Positions 8,973 through 17,314 of a stretch of 64,000 nt of DNA are shown in pieces; positions within the stretch are counted from its first letter, which is position 1, and every line of letters begins with the position of its first letter. The DNA lies in NCBI GenBank assembly GCA_017405875.1, contig JAFQZM010000030.1, positions 1 to 64,000 of the forward strand, read 5' to 3'. The DNA comes from a bacterium. GTDB taxonomy: Bacteria > UBP6 > UBA1177. The translations under genes were made by a program, and so were the position numbers. The notes under the pieces are model-generated. The model searched no databases, was not told where the DNA came from, and worked only from the letters and a program-made list of their open reading frames with translations.

Positions 8973-9785
8973 ATGGATTTTTTTAGTGCACTCTCGACAT
9001 ATTCATTTTTGCAGAATGCGGTTGTGGCTGCGCTTTTGGCGGCACTTTCATGCGGAATTTCGGGAACTTTCGTCCACATAAACCGCATAACTTTTATTGC
9101 TGGCGGAATTGCTCACGCGGTTTTGGGCGGAGTGGGTGCTGCGGTATTTTTCGGATTTTCGCCCTTTGCAGGGGCAATAGTTACGGCTCTTATTTTCGCG
9201 GTTCTGCTCGGTATAATCAGGCTTAAGGCGACGCAGCACGAAGACACGGTGATAGGAGCGATGTGGGCGTGCGGAATGTCGGCAGGTATAATTTTCATAT
9301 ATCTGACACCGGGTTATGCGGTAAATCTCAACAACTATCTTTTTGGAAATATTCTGCTCGTCTCTAAAAGCGACATAACGGCTCTTTCGGTGCTCGCAGC
9401 GCTTGTAATTCTGGTAAGTGCGCTCTTTTTCAGGCAGTTCAAGGCTGTTAGTTTTGATGAGGAAAATGCCGAGCTTCACGGTGTAAAAGCCTCGCTCGTC
9501 TATATTCTCATGCTTTCGGTCATTGCGCTCACAGTCGTTGTTCTGATGAAAGTTGTCGGTTTGATTCTCGTTATCGCTTTCATGACTCTGCCTGCTGCGA
9601 CATCGGCGGTTTTCTGCCGGAAAGTTGGTGCGATAATCGTGCTTTCGATAATTCTGAGCTTCGTTTTCAGCATGAGCGGACTTTTCGTTTCATACACATG
9701 GAACCTTCCGACCGGAGCGGTCATCACGCTTGTTTCGGGCGCGGTTTACGCCGCCTCTCTTGTGTTTTCAAAAATCAAAGGATAG
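8973..9785 (+). CDS. Metal ABC transporter permease, ZnuB-like (ABC-3 family)
   Basis: 270 aa inner-membrane protein with about eight hydrophobic segments. Typical ABC-3 features are visible: GTFVHINRITFIAGGIAHAV near the N-terminus, then GVKASLVYILML, the VVGLILVIAFMTLPAATS segment and a final GLFVSYTWNLPTGAVI block. It starts immediately after the ATPase stop codon, so translation is probably coupled. Zinc, manganese or iron are all possible substrates. Confidence 0.88.
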   Translation: MDFFSALSTYSFLQNAVVAALLAALSCGISGTFVHINRITFIAGGIAHAVLGGVGAAVFFGFSPFAGAIVTALIFAVLLGIIRLKATQHEDTVIGAMWACGMSAGIIFIYLTPGYAVNLNNYLFGNILLVSKSDITALSVLAALVILVSALFFRQFKAVSFDEENAELHGVKASLVYILMLSVIALTVVVLMKVVGLILVIAFMTLPAATSAVFCRKVGAIIVLSIILSFVFSMSGLFVSYTWNLPTGAVITLVSGAVYAASLVFSKIKG

Positions 9786-9790
9786 AGAAT

Positions 9791-10408
9791 TTATACGATT
9801 TTCGGCGTTATTTTTCCACCGGTTTTTTCGACCATTTCGGCGATGAATTTTTCGACGGAAGCAATCGGGATTTTTACTGTGACTGAGCTTCCTTTTTCGG
9901 TATAAGTTGTCGATTTTATTTCTAATCCTTCAAATCTGCCGATATAACTCATTGCGATTCCTGTGAAATCGAAAGGAATATCAAGAGTAAGTTCTTTTTT
10001 GATGATCACGGTTTCAATTTCACATGAATCAAGTGCCGCTCTCGCCGATGCGCCGTAAGTTCTGGTGAGTCCGCCCGTTCCGAGTTTGATTCCGCCGTAA
10101 TATCGGACACTTGTCACTAAAACATTGAAAAGTTCTTTACGCAGAATTTCGTTGTAGATCGGTAGTCCTGCCGTGCCGGAAGGTTCGCCGTCGTCGCTGT
10201 AGCGGAAAGTTGTGATCTCTCCTTCGCCTAAAAGGTAGGCAAAGCAGATGTGAGTGCAGTCGTAATGTATTTTCCAGAGTTTTTTGACGGTTTCTTCAGC
10301 ATCTTCTTTTGTCAAAACAGGAAAACACTGAGATATAAAACGGCTGTTTTTCTCTTTTATTTCAATTGGTTGAGTTGATTTAAAGATTGTTTTGTACAGC
10401 TCTATCAT
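9791..10408 (-). CDS. yigZ: YigZ/IMPACT family protein
   Basis: 205 aa, the usual length. The N-terminal UPF0029 domain shows SRFISQCFPV, HICFAYLLG, DDGEPSGTAGLPI and VRYYGGIKLGTGGLTRTYG, all diagnostic. The family is linked to translation regulation through similarity to eukaryotic IMPACT, but the bacterial role is unsettled. It overlaps the end of lgt by 29 bases and is the last gene of the lspA-lgt-yigZ operon. Confidence 0.92.
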   Translation of the reverse strand: MIELYKTIFKSTQPIEIKEKNSRFISQCFPVLTKEDAEETVKKLWKIHYDCTHICFAYLLGEGEITTFRYSDDGEPSGTAGLPIYNEILRKELFNVLVTSVRYYGGIKLGTGGLTRTYGASARAALDSCEIETVIIKKELTLDIPFDFTGIAMSYIGRFEGLEIKSTTYTEKGSSVTVKIPIASVEKFIAEMVEKTGGKITPKIV

Positions 10409-11231
10409 TATTCTTTTTTTCTTTTAAAGTCTCTTCCGACGGAAGAACGAGAATAAGCACTCCGATTGTGAAAGTTATGATCGCAACGAGCTGAGACGTC
10501 GAAAACAGGTTATTGAAGAAAAGTCCGCGGTCGTCAGCCCTGAAAAATTCGATTATGAAGCGGAAAGTGCCGTACATCGTGAGCCAGAGTCCCAGAAGTT
10601 CGCCGTCCTTTTTTTTGTGTTTGCGGAAGTAGAACCAGAGAACGAGAAAAATCGAAGATGTCACGAAAGTCGAGACTAACTGAGTCGGAAGGACGGGAAG
10701 GGGAAGATCCTTCAAATTAAGAAGAATGTCTCTTGCAAACTGGTTTTTTGCGCTTAAACCGTATCGGAGGAATGTTTCTGCAAACGGAGATGCCGAAATC
10801 TCGCCGAAGCAGCAGCCGTTGAGGTAGCATGCGGATCTGCCGAGTCCGAGCCCGAAAGCAAGACCTAAAATGTAGCAGTCCAGATATTTCATGAGCGGCG
10901 CTTTGTGCTTCGTGAACCACCAGACTGCGGTGGGGAGTCCGAAAATGACGGTTCCGTAAAACGCGAGTCCTCCTTTCCAGACCGCAAAAATCGCAAGCGG
11001 TTTCTGGATGTAAATGTCCAGAAATCCGTCAAAAACGATGTGCATGGCTCTTGCACCGAGATAACCCATTGTAGTAGTGATTACAGCACCTTGCAGTGCC
11101 ATTTTTATGTCGAGTTTATTGCGTCTGATTTCCCACCATGTCAGAAAATTTCCGACAATGACGCAGATAAAAACTACAAAATAGAAGGATGAAACAGAAA
11201 AATCACCGATCGAAAAAAGGGTGGGGCGCAT
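10380..11231 (-). CDS. lgt: Prolipoprotein diacylglyceryl transferase
   Basis: 283 aa polytopic inner-membrane enzyme that attaches diacylglycerol to the lipobox Cys of prolipoproteins, the first step of lipoprotein maturation. The Lgt signature is present (GLGLGRSACYLNGCCFGE), preceded by GGLAFYGTVIFGL and followed by PTQLVS. The ATG overlaps the lspA stop (TAATG). The pairing of both lipoprotein-processing enzymes in one operon fits the lipobox proteins encoded nearby. Confidence 0.95.
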   Translation of the reverse strand: MRPTLFSIGDFSVSSFYFVVFICVIVGNFLTWWEIRRNKLDIKMALQGAVITTTMGYLGARAMHIVFDGFLDIYIQKPLAIFAVWKGGLAFYGTVIFGLPTAVWWFTKHKAPLMKYLDCYILGLAFGLGLGRSACYLNGCCFGEISASPFAETFLRYGLSAKNQFARDILLNLKDLPLPVLPTQLVSTFVTSSIFLVLWFYFRKHKKKDGELLGLWLTMYGTFRFIIEFFRADDRGLFFNNLFSTSQLVAIITFTIGVLILVLPSEETLKEKKNNDRAVQNNL

Positions 11232-11755
11232 TATTTTGCCTCTTTTTTATTTTTTTCGCGCTTCGGCTGAAGGAAAAGAAGCTCAAAAGCAAGAAGGAAA
11301 ATCGCAACGACGATAGCGACATCGGCAATGTTGAAAGTCGGCCAGTGGTAGATTTCCCCTGCATGCCAGTCGATGAAGTCGATTACGGCAAAACCTCTGA
11401 AAAAGCGGTCGTAAAGGTTGCCGAACGCGCCGGCAAGGATAAGTCCGTAAATTATTTTCATGAATTTAGTTTCGGCGAAAGCGAGAAGAAGATAGAGCAC
11501 CAAAATTGTGATAAGTGACGAAAAACCCAAGAAAATCAGCTGCCTTACTGAATCAGGGAAGTTTGCGCCGAGCCCCCACAGAGCACCTTTGTTTTCGACG
11601 TAAATGAAGTTCCACCAGCTTTCAAAAACGACGATTCCTTCTTTTCCCTTGAGGGTTAAAGCCCAGTTTTTGGTGAAAAGATCAATGAGAAAGACCGGAA
11701 GAGTCACGGTGAGCAGATATATTGCGTTTTTCCAGTTGATTTTTGCGATTTTCAT
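11231..11755 (-). CDS. lspA: Lipoprotein signal peptidase (signal peptidase II)
   Basis: 174 aa inner-membrane aspartyl protease with four hydrophobic segments that cuts before the lipidated Cys. The two catalytic blocks are present: GAFGNLYDRFFRG and FNIADVAI. GAGGA precedes the ATG. It is the first gene of lspA-lgt-yigZ, divergent from the acidic lipoprotein at 11892. Confidence 0.95.
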   Translation of the reverse strand: MKIAKINWKNAIYLLTVTLPVFLIDLFTKNWALTLKGKEGIVVFESWWNFIYVENKGALWGLGANFPDSVRQLIFLGFSSLITILVLYLLLAFAETKFMKIIYGLILAGAFGNLYDRFFRGFAVIDFIDWHAGEIYHWPTFNIADVAIVVAIFLLAFELLFLQPKREKNKKEAK

Positions 11756-11837
11756 AAAGTCCTCATTTCAAAATGCCTCGCGGCTAAAACCGAAGTAATA
11801 TAATCGGATTTAAAGGTTATGCAAAAAAACTATTTTT

Positions 11838-11865
11838 TTGAAAAAAATTGCCGCATGAGTAAAAT
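11838..11865 (+). promoter_or_regulatory. Predicted promoter of the acidic lipoprotein
   Basis: TTGAAA (11838-11843), 16-base spacer, TAAAAT (11860-11865), followed by TATGCGCTTTTTG. It belongs to the recurrent promoter form of this window. Confidence 0.6.
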
Positions 11866-11891
11866 TATGCGCTTTTTGTGGAGGTGCTGAT

Positions 11892-13517
11892 ATGAGAAAA
11901 AGCTGTTTTTTTGTTTTTCTGGCGTTTTTGTTCGTTATTTCATGTTCTAACGGTGATGATCCTCTGATTCCATGTATAACTGTTGCAGACTGTCCTGACA
12001 CTTCATATTCCTGTTTTGACGGTTTTTGTGTTCATGCCGGTGCTGTAGTTGATCCTACCGATTCAGACAACGACAGTTCTTCCGGAAACACGGTTCCTGA
12101 TGATGGTCAGAATGATGATGAAAATTCTTCAGACGGAAACAACAATAATAACGATGGGGATTCGGAACGTCCTGATTCTGTAAACGATAACGAAAATTCT
12201 GAACCGTCTTCTGATGATAAAGACAATGAGGAAACTTCCGATTCTGACGGTGCTGAAAGCGGTGACAGTTCTGAAACTTCAGACGATACCGAAGAAAATG
12301 ACGGCGAAAATAATGACGGAAACAGCGGCGAAAACGATGCTGATTCAAATAATGAAGAAAATGATAATTCTTCAGAAAACAATGACGGCGATGCCGATTC
12401 CGATTCGAATGATTCGGAAAATCCCGATGTGGATGCCGATTCAGGGAACAGTGGCGATACAGACAATGATGCAGATGTTGATAATGATACGGATAACGAA
12501 GTTGAACTTCCGACTGAACCGGCAGCCTGCGCAGCTGCGATAGCGGCACTGCCTAACGGCGGAAAATATGACTGGGATGATGCTACAACTCAGGGATTTT
12601 CGACCAACAACTATTGGAATCTTGTTGAATCTTCGGTTCTTGCGGCAAGAAGCGGTTCCTACAGCTTCGGAAAATATTCCGCCAATAAAGGTTATTCTCA
12701 AAATATGGACTACACAGCGGCTTTGGGACCTGCCGATTTGTCTGCCTGCAAAACGTGCATGGTAAAGGCAACTTTTTATGCAAAGGGTAAAAATTATTTT
12801 TCGACATGCACAAATTCAAACCGCACTTTTATCCATCCGACCTGCAACGGTGAAGGAATCACAACTGCGACTAATGCGACCGGCGTTTCGTGGAGTCAGA
12901 CTCCGGCATCACCATGGGTATCAACGAAGGAAGATTCCGGCGTAGAGTTTTTGACATACGCTACAGGCTGCCGCTATACCTCAGATACTATTTGGGTCGA
13001 TGAATATCACAACAAACCTTTGATGTGGACAATTCCTGATACCTGCCTGACAGATGAGTTCGTTTTCGGCTTGAGGTTCAGAAGCGACACTTCTGTCGAA
13101 GGTCATGGTCTTGTTGTTGACGATCTGACGATTTACGCTACGACTAAAAATGAGCCCAAAGGCGAATTTGAATCGGCTGATGGCGGCGAAATCACAGGCT
13201 GGGCATGCGATCCCGACGCATATTCGGAAAAAGTTCCCGTCAAAGTCAGATACTACAAAAACAAAAATGAATCCGTCGTCGCGGCTGAACGCAGCGTCGA
13301 TGCAGAGTCGGAAAGAACCGACCTTACCCAGTGCAACGGAACATACAACCACGGTTTTGAGATTCCGTTTGACGATGAACTTGCTGCCGTTTTGGGCATA
13401 GGAACTCACAGTGCTGCTGTTTTTGCCGGCGACCTTCCGGCAGAGTGTGCAGGAAATTACAAACTGATAGGCAAAAAAGAGTTTCAGATAACCAGTTTGG
13501 ATCCTAAACAACAATAA
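11892..13517 (+). CDS. Lipoprotein with long acidic linker
   Basis: 541 aa with GGAGGTG before the ATG. A signal peptide ends in a lipobox (FLFVISC, Cys18). A short Cys module follows (CITVADCPD, CFDGFCV), shared in style with the lipoproteins at 45137 and 47326. Residues about 55-205 are almost only Asp, Asn, Glu and Ser. The C-terminal 330 residues are folded-looking, with several Cys (CKTCMVKATFYAKG) and a last segment GEITGWACDPDAYSEKVPV, which resembles carbohydrate-binding or beta-sandwich modules; I do not name a family. Likely surface-exposed, with the acidic linker acting as a spacer. Confidence 0.75.
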   Translation: MRKSCFFVFLAFLFVISCSNGDDPLIPCITVADCPDTSYSCFDGFCVHAGAVVDPTDSDNDSSSGNTVPDDGQNDDENSSDGNNNNNDGDSERPDSVNDNENSEPSSDDKDNEETSDSDGAESGDSSETSDDTEENDGENNDGNSGENDADSNNEENDNSSENNDGDADSDSNDSENPDVDADSGNSGDTDNDADVDNDTDNEVELPTEPAACAAAIAALPNGGKYDWDDATTQGFSTNNYWNLVESSVLAARSGSYSFGKYSANKGYSQNMDYTAALGPADLSACKTCMVKATFYAKGKNYFSTCTNSNRTFIHPTCNGEGITTATNATGVSWSQTPASPWVSTKEDSGVEFLTYATGCRYTSDTIWVDEYHNKPLMWTIPDTCLTDEFVFGLRFRSDTSVEGHGLVVDDLTIYATTKNEPKGEFESADGGEITGWACDPDAYSEKVPVKVRYYKNKNESVVAAERSVDAESERTDLTQCNGTYNHGFEIPFDDELAAVLGIGTHSAAVFAGDLPAECAGNYKLIGKKEFQITSLDPKQQ

Positions 13518-13533
13518 TTTTAAGGAGTTAAAA

Positions 13534-13884
13534 ATGTGTGACTGTATTTTCTGCAAAATTGTAAAAGGCGATATTCCTTCGCCGAGACTTTATGAAGACG
13601 AAAATTTCATTGTTATCCGCGACATAAATCCGCTTTGCAAGGTCCATGATCTCATCATCACGAAAAAGCACATTAAATCAGTGAACGAAATCGAAAAAGA
13701 TGATGAGAAGATTTTTGCGTCGCTTTTCACAGTTGCAAAAAAGATTGCGGCTACGGAAAACATGGCTGAAAGCGGCTACCGTGTAGTCGTAAATTCGGGC
13801 AAGGATTCGGGACAGGCTGTTCCTCACTTCCACGCACACGTTCTGGGCGGCGAAGACCTCAAAGGCAAACTTCAGGGAATGTAA
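13534..13884 (+). CDS. hinT: HIT-family nucleotide hydrolase (HinT-like)
   Basis: 116 aa, the full HinT length. CIFCKIVKGDIPS at the N-terminus and the catalytic histidine triad HFHAHVLGG at the C-terminus are diagnostic. The CxxC (CIFC) plus later residues may bind zinc as in some HIT proteins. The family hydrolyses purine nucleoside phosphoramidates. AAGGAG lies before the ATG, and the gene begins 16 bases after the lipoprotein stop. Confidence 0.93.
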   Translation: MCDCIFCKIVKGDIPSPRLYEDENFIVIRDINPLCKVHDLIITKKHIKSVNEIEKDDEKIFASLFTVAKKIAATENMAESGYRVVVNSGKDSGQAVPHFHAHVLGGEDLKGKLQGM

Positions 13885-13893
13885 TCCTAAAAA

Positions 13894-14598
13894 ATGAATA
13901 TTTTTCTAATCGGGCAGGGGAATGTAGGAACCGCCCTTTCAAATTTTCTTCAAGTTTCCGGAATTACTTATGAAATTCTTGAAAAAGTGCCGGAAAACAA
14001 AGACGGAATTCTGTTTTTGGCGGTTTCGGATTCTGCCGTAAAACAGCTTCTTGAAGAAACTTTGCGGAAAAATCCCGAAATTTTTGCGGTCCATTTTTCG
14101 GCGGCAACCCATTTTGAAAGCGAACGTGTTTTTCTGCTTCATCCGTATTCTTCAATAAACAAAAAAAGTGAGTTAAATCAAATACTTTTTACGCTTTGGG
14201 GCGAAAAGAATCCTGGTTTTGAAAAAATGCTGAAGAAAACAGGGCTTGATTTCGTTTACTGCGGCAGAAATCCCGGTCCGCTTTATCATGCGTCGGCTGT
14301 AATGAGCGGAAATTTCACGCAGTTTTTTGCCTTGAAAGCGCTAGAAATTCTCCAGTCGTCAGGCTTTTCAAAAGAAGTTTCAGAGAAACTCATCCGTCAG
14401 CTCATAAACTCATCTCTCGACAACATTTTCCGTGACGGAATCAAAGGAATCACAGGACCTGCAGTGCGCGGCGAGATTGATGTTTTGCTTAATGAAATCA
14501 ATGCGTTATCTGAAAAAGACAAGAAGCTTGCCGAACTCTTCAAAGCCGTGAATCAAGCCATTTCAGAGTCGTTTGCGGAAGCCGCAAAAAACAGATAA
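13894..14598 (+). CDS. Rossmann-fold protein with DUF2520-like C-terminus
   Basis: 234 aa. The N-terminus has a dinucleotide-binding glycine motif (IFLIGQGNVGTALSNFL). The C-terminal half begins YHASAVMSGNFTQFFALKA and ends in helices, as in the Rossmann-like/DUF2520 family related to 6-phosphogluconate and F420-dependent dehydrogenase folds. The substrate is unknown. It starts 9 bases after hinT, with only a weak ribosome site, and probably forms one transcript with it. Confidence 0.75.
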   Translation: MNIFLIGQGNVGTALSNFLQVSGITYEILEKVPENKDGILFLAVSDSAVKQLLEETLRKNPEIFAVHFSAATHFESERVFLLHPYSSINKKSELNQILFTLWGEKNPGFEKMLKKTGLDFVYCGRNPGPLYHASAVMSGNFTQFFALKALEILQSSGFSKEVSEKLIRQLINSSLDNIFRDGIKGITGPAVRGEIDVLLNEINALSEKDKKLAELFKAVNQAISESFAEAAKNR

Positions 14599-14601
14599 AA
14601 C

Positions 14602-14629
14602 TTGATTCTAAATGTTTTATCGCTATAAT
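14602..14629 (+). promoter_or_regulatory. Predicted promoter of greA-recG
   Basis: TTGATT (14602-14607), 16-base spacer, TATAAT (14624-14629), then ATTCCGCTTTT. A consensus -10 with the GC block/T-run seen at other promoters here. Confidence 0.65.
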
Positions 14630-14661
14630 ATTCCGCTTTTAGTTTTTTAGGAGGTTTTATT

Positions 14662-15132
14662 ATGTCTATTCCCATTACAAAAGGCGGTTACGAAAAAATA
14701 GTTGAAGAAGCAAGACACCTTAAAAAAGTCGAGCGTCCGGCGATAATTGCAAAAATAGCTGAGGCGAGAAGTCACGGCGATCTCAGTGAAAACGCGGAAT
14801 ACCACGCAGCACGCGAAAAACAGAGCTTCATTGAAGGAAGAATCGAATATTTGGACGGTGTAATTGCCGATGCCGAAGTCATTGATGTTGCAAAACTCAG
14901 CGGAGACAAAGTCCTTTTCGGCGCAACGGTAAAACTTCTTGACAACGATACTGATGAAGAAGTTGCCTACACGCTTGTCGGCGAAGTTGAAAGCGATCCT
15001 GAACACGGAAGAATTTCGATTGCAAGTCCTAAGGGACGTGCTCTGATCGGCAAAATGCTCGGTGATGACGTTGTCGTTCAGACTCCTGCCGGTGCGAGAG
15101 AATACGAGATCCTCGAAGTCAAGTATGTTTAA
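14662..15132 (+). CDS. greA: Transcription elongation factor GreA
   Basis: 156 aa, the normal length. The N-terminal coiled coil begins with MSIPITKGGYEKIVEE and carries the acidic tip (ARSHGDLSENAEYHAARE) that enters the RNA polymerase secondary channel and stimulates cleavage of backtracked RNA. The C-terminal domain ends with ASPKGRALIGKMLGD. AGGAGG precedes the ATG. Its last 8 bases overlap the recG start. Confidence 0.96.
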   Translation: MSIPITKGGYEKIVEEARHLKKVERPAIIAKIAEARSHGDLSENAEYHAAREKQSFIEGRIEYLDGVIADAEVIDVAKLSGDKVLFGATVKLLDNDTDEEVAYTLVGEVESDPEHGRISIASPKGRALIGKMLGDDVVVQTPAGAREYEILEVKYV

Positions 15133-17248
15133 TCCTTCGGAAAATTCCGATATATCCAAACTATTTTCTTTTTTGAGTCAGCCGCTTGAATCTGCGGTCG
15201 ATCTTTCAAAAACACAGCTGAAAAAAATTACAGCCGCTTTGGGAGGCAAAGTTTTCGATTTTTTAGTCGGAAATCTGCCGGAAAGTTACGAAACGCGCTT
15301 TCTCGTAACGAAATTTTCTGACTTCGAACGCGGCAGTATCGCCACTTTCAAAGCAAAGGTCGTCTCAGTGAAACGCGGTTTCGGCAAGATCCCGTCTTAT
15401 CTGAAAGTCGATCTTGCGGGATCACTTGTGACGATCACTTTTTTCGGCAAACTCGGAATGATCTACTGCAATCTCTACAAAGAAGGGGATGAAGTTCTCG
15501 TTTCGGGTGAAGTTAGCCCGAAATCTTTTGCGATAAACCTTGTAAATCCCGAAATCTTCAAGTTTGACGAAGGTTGGAAAACGCTTCTCAGCGGCTACAT
15601 TCCGGTTTACAAAAATATCGTCGGTGTTTCGCATCTTTTCATGCTGAGAACGGCGAAAATGCTCGTGAACATCCTCTCGGAACACCGCGGCGAGTGGCTG
15701 CCGGAAAGTCTGAAAAAAGAGTTTGACTTTCCCGATTTTGTCGAATCGCTGATGAACCTTCATTTTCCGCATTTGAGCGCCAATATTGATGAATTGAACG
15801 ATTTCAAAACGCGCTGGCACAAGCGCATAGCCTTTGACCAGCTTTTCTTTTTCCAGTTCGGCTCGCAGTTTTCGGCAATCGGGATGCGCACGGACAAAAA
15901 CCGCAGAATTAAAACCGCGTCAGATTTAAGTGTAAGTGTCGAAAAAAACATGGCTTTTGAACTGACCAAGGCGCAGAAACGAGTTCTTGGAGAAATCAGA
16001 AGCGACCTCTCTTCGATCTATCCGATGAATAGATTGCTTCAGGGCGATGTCGGCAGCGGAAAAACGGCGGTCATGGTGCTTGCAAGCCTTGATGTCATCG
16101 CGAGCGGATACAAAAGCGTGATAATGGCTCCGACCGAAATCCTGGCGGCGCAGCACTACAAAACTATATCAAATATGGTTCCCGAAAATATAAAGATCGA
16201 GCTTTTTTTAGGCGGGGTTACGGGCAAAAAAAAGAAAGCCGAGCGGCTTGAAAACGCGAAGAAAGCCGATTTTCTGATCGGTACCCACGCTCTTTTCGAG
16301 AATATGGAATTCATGGAGGATATCGGGCTCATCATAATCGACGAGCAGCACCGTTTCGGCGTTTCACAGCGGATGAAGTTACAATCGAAATCGATCCATC
16401 CCGATGTTCTCGTAGTCAGTGCGACTCCGATCCCGCGAACTCTTGCACTCACGGTTTACGGCTCGACAGAAATAAGTGTCATTGACGAGATGCCTCCCGG
16501 AAGGATCCCTGTCACGACGCGGCTCGTTCCTGCTGAAAATAGAGTAAAAGTCTTTGATTTTGTTACTGAAATCATTAAAAATAAAAACAAGAAAGGATAC
16601 TGGGTCTGCCCGCTTGTTGAAGAGAGTGAAAGTGAAGAACTGAAATCAGAAATGAAGCATGTCGAAGGTGTTTACGAGGAGTTTTCGCAAGTTCTGGGCG
16701 ACAAAGCGGCGCTTCTTCACGGCAGGATGAAAGGCGAGGAAAAGAGAATTATCATCGACAGGCTCAAAAATGGTGAAATCAATCTTCTCGTTTCTACGAT
16801 CGTTGTCGAAGTCGGTGTCGACGTTCCCGATGCGGTATTCATGGTTATCGAAAACGCAGAAAGGTTCGGGCTCGCCCAGCTTCACCAGCTCAGGGGCAGG
16901 GTAGGCAGAGGAAAAGAAAAGTCATTCTGCGCACTTATTGCAGGAAGCGATATCAGTGAAAAGGCTTTCAACCGCCTTGATTTTCTCTCAAAAACCGAAA
17001 ACGGCTTCAAAATAGCCGAATACGACCTCAAAACACGCGGTCCCGGAGCCTTGACCGGCCTCGAACAGAGCGGATTCAAGAATGATGCCTATTTCTTACT
17101 GGCTGTCCGCCACGGCGAACTCGTCGAAAAAGCGCGAATATTTACAAAAAATATCCTTGCATCAGGAGATGATGAATATATAAAATTCTGCAACAGAGTT
17201 TTTGAGCTCTTTTTTGCGGAACGCTTCAACCGCTTCCGCGCGAGTTAG
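15125..17248 (+). CDS. recG: ATP-dependent DNA helicase RecG
   Basis: 707 aa from the ATG at 15125, which overlaps the greA stop (ATGTTTAA). Upstream in-frame starts fall inside greA. The N-terminal wedge/OB region is followed by the SF2 core: Walker A QGDVGSGKTAV, APTEILAAQHY, DEQH box IIDEQHRFGVSQR, SATPIPRTLALTVYG, and the C-terminal motifs LLVSTIVVEVGVDVPDA and LRGRVGRG. RecG remodels stalled forks and branched DNA. Translation is probably coupled to greA. Confidence 0.96.
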   Translation: MFNPSENSDISKLFSFLSQPLESAVDLSKTQLKKITAALGGKVFDFLVGNLPESYETRFLVTKFSDFERGSIATFKAKVVSVKRGFGKIPSYLKVDLAGSLVTITFFGKLGMIYCNLYKEGDEVLVSGEVSPKSFAINLVNPEIFKFDEGWKTLLSGYIPVYKNIVGVSHLFMLRTAKMLVNILSEHRGEWLPESLKKEFDFPDFVESLMNLHFPHLSANIDELNDFKTRWHKRIAFDQLFFFQFGSQFSAIGMRTDKNRRIKTASDLSVSVEKNMAFELTKAQKRVLGEIRSDLSSIYPMNRLLQGDVGSGKTAVMVLASLDVIASGYKSVIMAPTEILAAQHYKTISNMVPENIKIELFLGGVTGKKKKAERLENAKKADFLIGTHALFENMEFMEDIGLIIIDEQHRFGVSQRMKLQSKSIHPDVLVVSATPIPRTLALTVYGSTEISVIDEMPPGRIPVTTRLVPAENRVKVFDFVTEIIKNKNKKGYWVCPLVEESESEELKSEMKHVEGVYEEFSQVLGDKAALLHGRMKGEEKRIIIDRLKNGEINLLVSTIVVEVGVDVPDAVFMVIENAERFGLAQLHQLRGRVGRGKEKSFCALIAGSDISEKAFNRLDFLSKTENGFKIAEYDLKTRGPGALTGLEQSGFKNDAYFLLAVRHGELVEKARIFTKNILASGDDEYIKFCNRVFELFFAERFNRFRAS

Positions 17249-17288
17249 GATTATTTTTTTGATTGCACTATATATCATCCAGAGTGGT

Positions 17289-17309
17289 GCTTTAACTTGC
17301 ATTTTTCAG
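17289..17309 (+). repeat. 21-bp direct repeat, left copy
   Basis: GCTTTAACTTGCATTTTTCA plus one more G, identical to 18548-18568. It lies 5 bases beyond the stop codon of the ORF6N gene. Confidence 0.8.
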
Positions 17310-17314
17310 GAAAA

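Noticed and set aside
12107-12466. Minus-strand and other-frame Ser/Arg-rich open frames across the acidic linker
   Set aside because: They are shadows of the Asp/Glu/Ser repeat in the plus-strand lipoprotein gene; their composition follows from the repeat.
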